A stretch of DNA of 64,000 nt from Lactifluus volemus (taxonomy: Eukaryota; Basidiomycota; Agaricomycetes; Russulales; Russulaceae). Numbering within the stretch: the stretch's first letter is position 1; the number at the start of each line of letters is the position of its first letter. The DNA lies in the NCBI GenBank assembly GCA_022376515.1, contig WTXI01000022.1, positions 124,001 to 188,000 of the forward strand, in the 5' to 3' direction. The position numbers and the translations under genes were made by a program. Below are positions 25,835 through 36,860 of this stretch, in pieces. The notes under the pieces were generated by a model, which worked only from the letters and a program-made list of their open reading frames with translations, made no database searches and was not told where the DNA came from.

Positions 25835-26356
25835 ATGGCCGCTTTCGTCATGACCCTGAACAGAGAGTATCAATTCATCACCGAGACGCTCACTTCCCCG
25901 AACTCGATCCAGACTTTCCCTACATCCGCCTCCACTTCCACTCCCAAGCCAACTCTATCAGTTTGTCTCGTATGCGGAAAAGAGTGTGGACGCAAGCAGG
26001 AGATGAAACGCCATCTACTCTCGCTCCATCTTCCCAACTGGATCTGCTGCCCTCACTCACGTTGCCCATGGCGGGGCCACCGCATTGAAGATCTCAGGTC
26101 ACACCTTAAAACGCATCAAAAACGGCGGGTCAAACTCTCTCGGGGCCAGTACATTATTTACGACAAGAATCTCGTCCTAGACTTGATTTTGGAAGACAAG
26201 GAGCCCTTTGAAACGGTGATCGGATATGCCCTTGACTTCGTATATGAAAGGGCTTTGGAAAGAAATATGGTCCGAGAGTGGGAGGACCTTTTGGGCCGTG
26301 TGGCAGATAACGCCGGTCGTCGATCCAACCAGCGGCAACGTCGAGATCGTGTATAA
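25835..26356 (+). CDS. C2H2 zinc-finger protein A (173 aa)
   Basis: This is an intronless 173-residue frame starting at ATG 25835. Finger 1 is C-x2-C-x12-H-x4-H (CLVCGKECGRKQEMKRHLLS, then LH). Finger 2 is C-x4-C-x12-H-x3-H (CPHSRCPWRGHRIEDLRSH, then LKTH). A conserved C-terminal region follows (QYIIYDKNLVLDLILEDKEP, then YALDFVYERA) and a basic tail. The family is recognisable as a lineage-specific small C2H2 group of Agaricomycetes with unknown targets; DNA or RNA binding is inferred from the fingers only. A pyrimidine-rich tract with CT repeats precedes the start. It lies about 2.9 kb downstream of NLR3 and its duplicate lies at the same place after NLR5, so it travelled with the array. 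Both zinc sites look complete here, unlike copy B. Confidence 0.75.
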   Translation: MAAFVMTLNREYQFITETLTSPNSIQTFPTSASTSTPKPTLSVCLVCGKECGRKQEMKRHLLSLHLPNWICCPHSRCPWRGHRIEDLRSHLKTHQKRRVKLSRGQYIIYDKNLVLDLILEDKEPFETVIGYALDFVYERALERNMVREWEDLLGRVADNAGRRSNQRQRRDRV

Positions 26357-27810
26357 AGGCACGGTAGCTCCCGCTCCGCACAAAAGACTTCGTTGCGCCC
26401 AAGGTATGTCAACAATTCATTCACAGGGCCCCCACCATCATACCTTATGATCCTTATCACCCTCAGTAGCGCTCCGAGTTCTGATTTTTCTTCTTTTGTC
26501 GCTGATCTGGAGATAGTTTTAATTGCTAATTATCGGTTCTTTGCTCTATTTGTACTAGGTTTCTAGAGGTCTTCGACCACGGCTTCATGTACAGCACAGT
26601 ACGATTAGTGACTCGGAACACGATTCTGATTTTTATGAGCGCGCTACCGCTGTCCTTAACTCCTGAAACCCTGAACGAACCTCAACCCCTGCCCCATACG
26701 ATGAACCTGATGTGTGATAGGTGTTCGACAACGAACATCAGGCAGAGACCTAATCTCAGCATGGACTCGAAGCACGACTAGCAAGGGTTCCCTATGGCTT
26801 CCAATATCACTGCCCTAGGATGCTGATGAATGCGGTAGAACAGTTGTCTTATGGGCCTGGCCATCAAGCGGTCGCCCTGGCAGTGCACAAAAGTCCAGCA
26901 GTGCAAGTCAGAGACCGAGGCATTAGGTGAAAAATACACGTGTGCAGTCCGCCACCCTCAGATAAAGCGTTTCTCTTCGGAGACGCCGGCACCCGGATTT
27001 TGACACGAAACTTTACGGAGCCTAACGCATAATATACCTCGTGGGAATTTTTTTTTTTCATCTTCCCCAGCTCGGCGCGCACTACGTCATGTGTTTGGGA
27101 CTGCGCTTCTGGTCACAAACGATAACAATAAGTATATAAAAGATGATTTTACTGCGCCTATGGTTCGCGAGGTGTCATGATAATGCACTGGCACATCGTT
27201 CTTGCCATCAGCGTGTCAGTCTCTGGTCATTGTGTCGCGTTAATCACGCGTTATGCCATTGTGGACCCCCCTCCATAATACAGCCCATTTACGGGTGGTT
27301 ATAATCTCGTGCCAGACTCGTGGGCGCACGGAAATTTTATATGATGCCCGTGTGTACAGAAGGGAGATGGACAATCGCCGCTCCACAACGACGGACGCCG
27401 GACGGTATCGATGGAACTTCACTGACCCGGGTAAGGTTAGTGGTTGACGCCCCTACAGTCCCAACTATGTTTGGGCTTCCAAGTTCGGAGAGTGTGCCAA
27501 GTGAACGTGTTCGGTGCGCATTCCGAGTCGGCTTATGGAAGGGAGCATCGCAAACCTTAATAATTTTACCCTTTGCCACTCAGCGCTAGCTTGGCTTCTC
27601 AGGCTATTGTACTCTATGCAATGGTTTATGCGCATGCTCGCACTATTTAATTGAGTGGCAGTGTCGTCCTCGCCCCATATGACGCGGTCGACGAAGCCAG
27701 CACCCGGTTACTGCACCCACATGGGGCATAAATTTCCCACGTTCAGTAACATGTTCAAGTTCGTGCTCGTCCATATGTTGTCAAAATTTTCGATTTTGCG
27801 CTCACCCACT
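26357..27810. other. Spacer after zinc-finger A; right part of the duplicated block
   Basis: This segment is homologous to 50339-51690. It contains small indels and short non-conserved frames only. The homology fades out near the shared CGCTCACCCACTATGGA at about 27800 and 51680, which I take as the right edge of the 18.5-kb block. No gene is supported. Confidence 0.6.
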
Positions 27811-28410
27811 ATGGATACCTCACCAGCCAATCTGTTCATTGTACTCAACGATGACAACCTCAGTGCAACATTTCTCTCTCAAATAAGTAATTTGAAGGGC
27901 AAATATAAATTTAAACCAGCCAATTAGAACTAGAATTGGCTGCATGCCACCTTGAGGAATGGGGAACTTGAAGTCAGTGACCTGCTGGCACTTCTTTTTT
28001 GACCTTACAGCCTGTAGCTAATAAAAAAGGGACATTCCTTTGAGCTTGAAATATGGGATTGAGAACTTGCCTCCCTAACACAGGCCCTAACATTCGTACA
28101 ACTCATGTTCCAAATACGGTATTATTGACGGGCTGCGTCAGCTGCAGAGCTTCGGCCACATCGGACAGCACGTGACTCAACCCTCCGAGTCTCCCACGCA
28201 CAGACTCGGCAAGTCGGCAAGCGTGACAGTTCACCTCTTTTTCGTTCTCATTGAAACATACACTGCATGCCCCCAAAACACCTAAAATATCATAAAGACA
28301 TGTATTAAATGATACCTGCCAAATATAAAATGACGCGGGCCAGAAATGAGTGAGATATAACAAAGTGTCCGAATGGTGGGTGTGGCCGATGGTTAGGTTG
28401 GATATAGTAC
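27811..28410. other. Unique junction segment between the two duplicated blocks
   Basis: These roughly 600 bp have no counterpart elsewhere in the window and are more AT-rich than their flanks. They include an 8-bp inverted repeat with an 8-nt loop (AGCCAATT at 27918-27925, AATTGGCT at 27934-27941). Homology to the NLR2 unit restarts abruptly at TTGCCACGTCGATAC (28411, matching 9299). Confidence 0.6.
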
Positions 28411-31400
28411 TTGCCACGTCGATACAACTTACTATTGATGGCTCTTGCGCAACTGAATTCGTATGCCAAACTCTCGCACATACCATTTCCTCCGATGTTG
28501 ATCATTTCTACAGCTCCGGTTCTCAAAATTCCGGGATTCGGTATGTCAATCACTTTCATCGTTTCCATATTTTACTCAGGTGCCTTTGAACAGAACTCAT
28601 AAACAACCAAATTTGCTCTGGCTCGACGTGACTAGTACGCGTATTAGTGATCCTGCTCTTGGAAGTACTGAATATTGTCAGTCCTGGGGGCCCACAATCT
28701 TCCTCATCTCGATTCCTTCCCGGGGAAAGAAAGACGGTTTTACGTTAAGTGACCAGCGAGAAGAGAACACGGCAGACACGACCTATCCGGAGCGTGGCAC
28801 GGCACGTTGAATGGAATGAGAATCTCGACACATTGTGCGAAATGTTGCGTATCCATTCCCATGCCTAACTGACTATCCTACAGTCCTGTACAACCGCTCT
28901 CCAATATTACAATATCTCTTTATGCAAGAAGGACCATGCGGACAGACCTCCTTGTCGGAAAGCAGGAGATACCCTGTGAATCTCGACACGGTTCGTCTTT
29001 TTGTTAGAATCCGTATTAGTGCGTCTGGCTGAGTGTTCTACATGCAGAACTCAATATCGTTTTCAGCCATGCTGACGAACATGCGCGACACTCTACGGAG
29101 CTGGCCACACTCCTCTTAACGATCGCCGTGTCAACGAACGCAAGTTCGGCTCTGACTGCGGTAGTCAACACCGCAGAGGAATCTATGGATACGGTGAAGT
29201 CGTGGAAGAGTGCTGTCAGTGCTATTAAGCAGATCATGGATGCTGTCGGTCCAATTGCTGAGGTACGCTTTACGTCAGTTTTTTTCGTATTTCTTCGCTG
29301 AGCTGATTTTGGCTCTTCAGCTGCTCCCCCATGCATCGTTAGCATGGAGTCTGCTCTCGAAGATACCCGAGGTGTGTCTCCTAGCCTAATCAAATATCTA
29401 ACATTCAGCTCCTCACCTCATCGCTAGACTTTGTTACATCAGTTTCAGCGTGATGATAATGTCCGAACACTACTTAACGCGATACGTGATGCGTTTGAAT
29501 TCGCCAAGGAAGCGGACATTTTGAGGAACATGGAGCCAGAATCTACGCAGGCGAAAATGCTCGATGAGATGCTCGAGTGCGTCTCCGAATGTGCCGGATT
29601 TATCAGATCGTATGCGGAGGATGTGCAAGTTGGTACGTTGTCTTGGCCTCTCGCATTTCTCATTCAACATTAAATTATGATTTTCAGGAAAGCGAACATT
29701 GGAAGAATGTTGTCGGCAAAGTTGATGAAAAGGTCGAACAGTTCCGCACCACCCTTGCCCGACTACGACAGGAGTTCCTCGCACATGCTACTGTCACCAC
29801 TGAAGTTGCTGTCCTTCAAACACGGGATGATGTGAGGTACACGGAATTGGACGCTAGAATCAGGGAATTGCCCTGTAAGGGAGCTTGGAGACTCGGTGAC
29901 GAGAAGCGCTGTCTTCCAGGCACACGCGAAGACTTTTTGGATTATATCATCAACTGGGTCGAGAATCATGAATCTCAACGTGTCCTCCTTCTCCTTGGCC
30001 AGGCCGGCACAGGAAAGTCTTCCATCGCACACGAGGTCGCGCGCCGCTTCCAGAACAAGTGCCTCGCCTCGTACTTCGCCTTTGTACGCAAGGAGGGTTC
30101 CAGAGATGAAGCTTACCAGCTGTTCACCACACTTGCTCGCAATCTCTCCGATCGCTATCCTCCATTCAAGCTCGCCCTCGGGAAGGTACTCAAGAATGAT
30201 TCGTCCCTTCACAGTACCCGACACTATCGTACACTTTTCGAATCTCTCCTTCTTGAACCTCTCAAGGACCTGAAACTTGACGACCCAATCCTTATCGTGG
30301 TCGATGCACTGGATGAGAGTGGTGATGCGATCGGCAAGAATGGATTGCATGCATTTCTTGCCCAACGTCTGTTCGACTTGCCATCAAATTTCCGGGTGCT
30401 CATCACCTCGAGGCCAGAGAATGGTATCGAGCCTGCATTCAATAACTCGTCGTCCGTCCGCACCATCTACATGGATGATCCCCAACTGGCTGCAAAGACA
30501 GAGCAAGATATTGGGTTGTACCTTCAGAGCGAGCTCCCTCGGGACGTGTTCGAGAACCATGGTGCCAAACTTGCAAAGGCGGCAGAAGGGTTGTTTCAAT
30601 GGGCTGCCGTATCATGCGGGTTCATAAACAATCCACCTCCTAGTTTTGGGTTCAGCAAGAAGCAGGTCGTGCAGCGTCTGTTGGGACACTCTCGAGGTCT
30701 CGATGAACAAGATCCTCTGGACCAATTATATGAAGAAGTTCTCAAGGCGTACTTCGAACCACGTGCAGCACGGACACTATTCCTGTCCGTCATGGGACAA
30801 CTATTTGCTGCGATCGAGCCGCTTTCCATTCAGTCGTTGGTCGCTCTGCGACGCCATGCACCGAAGGATGACCCCTCGGACCCGGACCCCGAGGATTCAG
30901 ATTGCGTGGTTGAGATGCTCCGTCACCTCGGCTCCCTGCTCAGCAACGTGACTTCGTCTCATGAAACCCGCCCCATCGTTCCTCTCCATACCTCATTTCG
31001 TGACTTTCTTGCCAATGAGAAGAGTGGCATCTTTCACGTCGACCTTGACAAGGCACACCGTCGGTTGGCACATTCGTGTCTTGGTTTAATGCTGGATAAC
31101 CTCGAATTCAACATTTGCAAACTGGAGTCGTCATATCTCGCCAACAGGGACGTCCCCGACATTGACTCTCGAATTGCGAAACATATTCCGCCTGCTCTAT
31201 CGTATGCTTGCGTTTTCTGGGCAGATCATTTAGAGCATGTTGCTTTCGAGCAGGATCTGTTCACGAAACTTGGATCGCTCTTTGAGACAAGGTTTCTTTC
31301 TGGCTGGAAGTGCTTAGCATCAAGAATAGTGCGGGCCTTGCTCCACGAGCATTCGCATGTCTGAGGACATGGTTACGATCTGACCAACACGAGGTAAGCA

Positions 31401-33794
31401 GATATTATGATGATATATGGCATGTATTGATGATCGCAACAGGATTTTCAACTGGAGGTAGAGAATCTGTCTGCGTTTGTGAATGACGCGCTGGCATTTG
31501 TGCGATATTTCGGGATGGCGATATCAAGGAGCGCTCCACACATATATCTATCTGCTCTCCCATTTGCACCATCCTCTTCCTTGATCATCAAGCATTACCT
31601 TCACCTCTTTCCTCAGACATTGTCTTTCGCATGCGGACAGTTGTCTCGCTGGCCATCATTGGAAGTGACGATTCGAGCACATGACAAGCCAGTCAACGTT
31701 CTCGCGTTCTCGCCGGATGGACAGCAGATCGCATCTGCCTCAGACGATTTCACGATTCGGTTGTGGGATGCCACAACAGGGGAGCTTGTTGTACACCCGT
31801 TCATTGGACATCACGGCATTGTCTACTCTGTTGCGTTCTCGCCAGACGGGAAGCGCATCGCGTCGGCCTCGGGAGATTGGACGATTCGTGTGTGGTATGC
31901 AGCGACAGGGGAGGTTGTAGCTGGCCCATTTACTGGACATACGGGTCTGGTCTTTTCTATTTCATTCTCCCCAGACGGACAGCACATCGCCTCAGGCTCG
32001 GCTGATTGCACAATTTGTGTATGGGATTCCACAACAGGGGAAGTCGTAGCTGGCCCATTTACTGGATACACGGCATGGGTCAATTCTGTTGCATTCTCGC
32101 CGGACGGGAAGCGCATCGCCTCGGCCTCATCTGATCATACGATTCGGATGTGGGATTCCGCAACAGGAGAGGCCATAGCAGGCCCGTTCACTGGACATAC
32201 CGACGTGGTCACATCTGTTGCATTCTCACCTGACGGAAAGCACATCGCCTCGGCTTCATTTGATCAGACGATTTTCGTGTGGGATACCGCAACAGGGGAG
32301 GTCATTGCAGGCCCATTTACTGGACACACCAGTGCGATCAACTCTATTGTGTTTTCACCGGACGGGCAGTGCGTCGTCTCAGCCTCACTCGATCGCACAG
32401 TCTGTATGTGGGATTCCGCAACAGGAGAGGTCGTGGCGGGCCCATTTACTGGACATACAGATTCGGCCTTTTCTGCTACATTCTCCCCGGATGGGCAGCG
32501 GATCGCCTCGGCCTCGCGTGATGGCACAATTTGTATATGGGATGCCAGAAAGAGCGACGTAGCAGGCCCGTTCACTGGACACACTCAAGAAATATTTTCT
32601 ATTGCAATCTCAGCGGACGGGCAACGAATTGCCTCGGCCTCTGCAGATCGCATGATCTGCGTGTGGGATGCCACATCAGGAGAGGTCACAGCTGGTCCAT
32701 TTACTGGTCACACCGATTGGATCTCGGCTGTGGTATTCTCACCGAACGGGCAGCGGATTGCATCGGCCTCGCGAGATTGCACGATTCGGATGTGGGATGC
32801 CGCATCAGGAGAGGTCGTAACAGGCCCATTTACTGGACACACCGATCCAATCTACTCTATTGCATTCTCGCCAGACGGGCTGCGGGTCGCTTCGGCCTCA
32901 TTCGACCGTACGAGTTTTGTGTGGGATGCTGCAACAGGGGAGGTCATAGTGGGCCCATTTATGGGACACATAGATTTCCTCACGTCTGTTGCATTCTCTC
33001 CGGATGGGAAGCGCATCGCCTCGTCCTCGAAGGATCGCACGATTCGCGTGTGGGATGCCGCAACAGGAGAGGTCGTAGCGGACCCGTTCACTGGACACAC
33101 CAATTCCATTTTCTCTGTCGCGTTCTCACCGGATGGGAAACGGATTGCTTCAGCCTCGAGCGATCGCACGATTCGCGTGTGGGATTCCGCAACAGGAGAG
33201 GTCGTAGCGGGCCCATTTACTGGACACACCGACATGGTCAACCGCGTTGCGTTCTCACCAGGCGGGCAGTACATCGCATCGGCCTCGTCCGATCGCACGG
33301 TTCGTGTGTGGGATGCCACGACAGGAGAGGTAGTAGCGGGCCCATTTACTGGACACACTGAGTGGATCGGGTCTGTTGCATTCTTACCAGACGGGCGCCA
33401 CATCGTCTCATGTTCGGCCGATCGCACGATTCGCATGTGGGATGCTGCGATAGGACAGGTCGTAGGGGGCTCGTCTACCGGTCAGATTGAATCAATTACT
33501 TCTGTTGCATCCTCACTAGATGGGCACAAGCTCAACATCTCGGACCATGTGCGTATGCAGAATATCATAACCGAAGATATTGTGAAGATGGACAAATTTG
33601 CGATTAATAGTGATGGTTGGATATGTGGAGAGGAGATTGAGCTTATTTTATGGGTTCCCCCACTTCACCGGCCGTATCTTTTTAGACCTTACACAGTCTG
33701 GATTGCTGGAAAAGATAAAACCGAGCTTGATCTCTCCAGCTTCGTACATGGATCAGATTGGGCTACAGTACGTGCTGACAGATTCTCTATGTAG
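28389..33794 (+). pseudogene. NLR4: C2-NACHT-WD40 receptor with three frameshifts
   Basis: NLR4 is the block duplicate of NLR2. The ancestral exon 1 start was left behind at the junction, but an ATG at 28389 in the unique junction sequence opens a frame into the truncated exon 1. Three indels break the protein. One A is missing at about 28747 in the C2 exon (ACGTTAAGTGACC for ACGTTAAAGTGACC). One G is added at about 29702 (CATTGGAAGAATG for CATTGAAGAATG). One T is missing from a T-run at about 31296. The WD40 exon (about 31466-33794) is fully open with 14 repeats and the tail. NACHT motifs GQAGTGKSS and LIVVDALDESG are present. Two of the three lesions sit in short homopolymers. The second half of the WD40 exon equals NLR2 almost base for base; repeat 6 instead matches NLR3. 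Confidence 0.8.
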
Positions 33795-34965
33795 AGTCAT
33801 ACAGTATGTATTTATGCTATGATCGAACACTGTTTCCTTCGTCTGTTGAACTGGCGCAAGAGTCTGTCAGAACATTATTATCAGCCAGTAAAGTCGACAT
33901 TTTCAATATTGGGTTAAAGTACTAGAAACAGTTACACCTGGGTCAGTGTAGAGAGCAAGCATTTGAGTACGTTGAATATGACTTACCCCATCTCCCAAAT
34001 GTTCAAATGTTCGTTTGTACGGGCCCCGGATGAAGTTGCTGTTCGTATGGCAGAGAGCCTAGAATCCATTACGAAAACTGTCACCGACTCGGATCAGCTT
34101 CAGTTTCTGTCACTTCAGTTCCTCAGGTTTCTAAAACGAAAGAAATTGCCAAGGACATTGAGTCATCCATCCGAGTTGGCAACGCCACCCTCTGACTTGT
34201 AAATGACCACAATGTTGCAATCCAAAGACACGATGATCTAGAAATGCATTGGCACAAACGGCCAGGTGTTTATCACAGATCCATACTTTCACATCAAGGT
34301 GATTCCAATTACCACCACGCTAACTAAAGCCCTCCTATTATGGGTCGAAGCCAAAGCATTACTAGTGCACAGGAGAGAACAAAAAAAGGACACTGCGTAT
34401 ATCAAATACCCATCTATGCTGCGCATTTGTCAGCTATTTGAGGTTTGAATATACATACCATGGTAGCTCATCATTTGCTCTCTTAAACTTTACGAAGCAC
34501 GCACTATTGGGCACAAATTGAAGTCTGTGTCCTCAAATGCCTGAGCTTCCGCTCATTTCTGGACCCGCGTGGTGCGAAGCATCAGAGGTCATATGCAACG
34601 ATGATGACGCAGGAGGAAGGCCGACCCGGACCGACCAGACAGAGAAACACTCTGAACATTCAAAGAAGGGGTGAGAATTAGAGGGAAGTGGCACAGCATG
34701 CACGACGAGTTCAACAAGGATAACAACTTGGTCTTTCCCTCACCTCACCTGCCCTAACCATGCGTTCAGTTTCCGCTAATTCAGGTGCCCCACGTTGCTG
34801 CCGCCTGCCGACAGGCCTAACACTGCGAACGTTGATGTCAGCAGCGTACAAGCTCCACATAGTATGGGTGGTCTGTAGAGCCATGATAGAGATGATGAGC
34901 GGAAGGGAATTCCGTCAGAGAAGTCTAGGACCCGGCCCGGGCCGTACTAGAAAATTGAATAACGT
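33795..34965. other. Inter-NLR spacer 4, left part
   Basis: This is nearly identical to 14687-15854 downstream of NLR2, and is separated from its right part (40044-41579) by the LINE insertion. No gene is called. The frames at 33963-34202 and 34760-35044 are not kept in all copies. Confidence 0.7.
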
Positions 34966-34979
34966 GAATGTATGCAGGG
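34966..34979 (+). repeat. Target-site duplication, left (14 bp)
   Basis: The sequence GAATGTATGCAGGG is repeated exactly at 40030-40043 directly after the poly-A tail, and is present once at the paralogous empty site 15855-15868. Confidence 0.9.
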
Positions 34980-35384
34980 GGGACCTTGAAACTAAACCAC
35001 CACCATGGTTTGGCAATCCCTCGCTTCGGCGAGGGCGAGGTTGAGGAATGAGCACAACTCACTCTCGGAGACCAAACCGCCCCCCAGGAGACGACCACTC
35101 CAGAAATAAATAAACCAAAAATACTCTCAGACCCAAGAGAACCAAACGGGAGACCACACGGGAGACCCCCCCAGACTACCCAACCAACCAGACATAAACC
35201 CTATAAACCACAAAACACCCCCCTGTAGTAACCACCCATAGCAATAGAAATCATAATCACTGAAGTACTGAACGCTCGAGCCCTAAACTTACCCCCCCAG
35301 GAAACCGACCACAACCCCCCAACACAAATCCGAATCCCAACCCCCTGAAAAATAAGGTACACTATCCAAAATGGTAGCCACCCG

Positions 35385-35392
35385 TCCCTGAC
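35385..35392 (+). repeat. hAT target-site duplication, left (8 bp)
   Basis: TCCCTGAC here and again at 37222-37229, directly flanking the nested element; 8 bp is the length made by hAT transposases. Confidence 0.85.
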
Positions 35393-35670
35393 TAGTGATG
35401 GACGTGGGTAACCCTGGGGTATCTCCAGAGGTACCCATACCCCTACCCCTGAAAAACCTGTACCCCAGGCACGGGTACGGGTAACCCTCAGGTAAGGCTG
35501 TGGGTATCAGATAAAACCCATGCCTAATTGATAAGGGTATGGGTTGAAATAAATAAATAAATACAATAATCATACCAGCAGCCCCAGATTACTAATCCAA
35601 TCAATTCTAGGTAAGATATTCTCACAGTTGCTCACATAATCATCCAATAGCACGCTTCCTGACAATTGCA

Positions 35671-35749
35671 CAGATGCGGATTCGAACCCCCGACCTGTGC
35701 ACACAGCAATATAGGAAAACTATGAGTTTACCATTACACCATTGATGCT
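35671..35749 (-). other. tRNA-like sequence with pol III A and B boxes
   Basis: Read on the minus strand it contains an A box (TGGTGTAATGG) and an exact B box (GGTTCGAATCC) at tRNA spacing. The acceptor arms (GCATCAA and TCTGTGC) pair at five of seven positions including one wobble, and the T stem pairs at three of five. The extended anticodon region suggests an intron or degeneration. I cannot assign an anticodon with confidence. It could be a tRNA pseudogene captured by the transposon or a tRNA-derived SINE head. Confidence 0.35.
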
Positions 35750-36000
35750 AGAACTGCTGGCACTCCTACAGCTCACTTCAATAGCTGCATTGCCGCTTAC
35801 CTCAACTGCCTTTGATTTTTCGTTCGTGCGTGTCGCGCCTTCCCTCTGTCGCCTCCCCCTGTCGCCTCCCTCTGTCGCGGTTCTTTTTGTTCGCCCGCAA
35901 TCCTTTCTCACCTTGCCACTGCCTTCACCATCAACACTGTGCTTAGTTTTCTGGTTGTTTTCCGGCACATCGTCTTTTGGAGCACCTCTCCTCTGCTGGC

Positions 36001-36033
<33 letters not shown>

Positions 36034-36259
36034 GCTTTGCCTCTGCCTCTTGTTATCGTCGCGTTGGAGGGACGTTGGGACGCTTGAAGGGTGCTTCCCA
36101 TCAGGTGTTGCTAGGTACGCTGCCTTCACTCTTCCACCTTCTGATTTTTCTGACTTTTGTGAAGCTTTCTTCTTCAGATTCCATTTCCTGGCTCCCCCTT
36201 CATTCCCCCTCATCCCCTTCGATGGATGGCCTCGCGTCGACGCTGAAGGGAGCCCATCG

Positions 36260-36860
36260 CACCACATCGACGTCCTTGGCGTCAGGATCGCGCTGGCGGC
36301 GCCGTTGCGACCGCCCGAGCGCCTGACGCCTGCGACTGGCATGGGGCATGGCCTCCTTCCCTCTACCACTTCCCCAGCTGCTTCCAGACTCGAACTTGCA
36401 CCGCGTCGACGTCGCAAGCGTCAGGATCGTGCTAGCGCCGCCGTTGTGACTGCCCGAGCGCCTGATGCCTGCGACTGGCATCTGGCACGGCCTCCTCCCC
36501 TCTACCGCTTCCCCCGCTGCTTCCTGACTCATAGTTGCACTGCGTCGACGTCCTTGGCGTCAGGATCGCGCTGGCGGCGCCGTTGCGACCGCCAGAGCGC
36601 CTGACGCCTGGGACCGATGTGCGGCACGCCCTCCTCCCCTCTACCGCTTCCCCCGCCGCTTCCGGACTCAGAGTCGCACCGCGTCGACTTCTTTGGCAGG
36701 ATCACGCTGGAAGCGCCGCTGCGACTGCCCTCCTCCCTTCCCCCGCCGCTTCCAGACTCAGAGTCGAACCGCGTCGACTTCTTTGGCAGGATAGCGCTGG
36801 CAGCGCCCTTGCGACTGCCCGAGCACCTGACGCCAGCGACTGGTGTGTGCCATGGCATCC
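36260..36860. repeat. 139-bp tandem repeat (about 4.5 units)
   Basis: The landmark GTCAGGATCG recurs at 36281, 36420 and 36559, exactly 139 bp apart. A fourth unit is 3 bp shorter and a fifth is truncated to about 90 bp. Units are GC-rich and contain CGTCGAC(G/T)TC and CTGACGCCTG motifs. Because the period is not a multiple of three, the long open frames through it (for example 35939-36604) rotate frame from unit to unit and are probably not protein. Confidence 0.85.

Noticed and set aside
35939..36604. Long overlapping ORFs inside the hAT element
   Set aside because: They run through the CT-rich microsatellite and the 139-bp repeat, whose period is not a multiple of three. Composition is low-complexity and no motif is visible.
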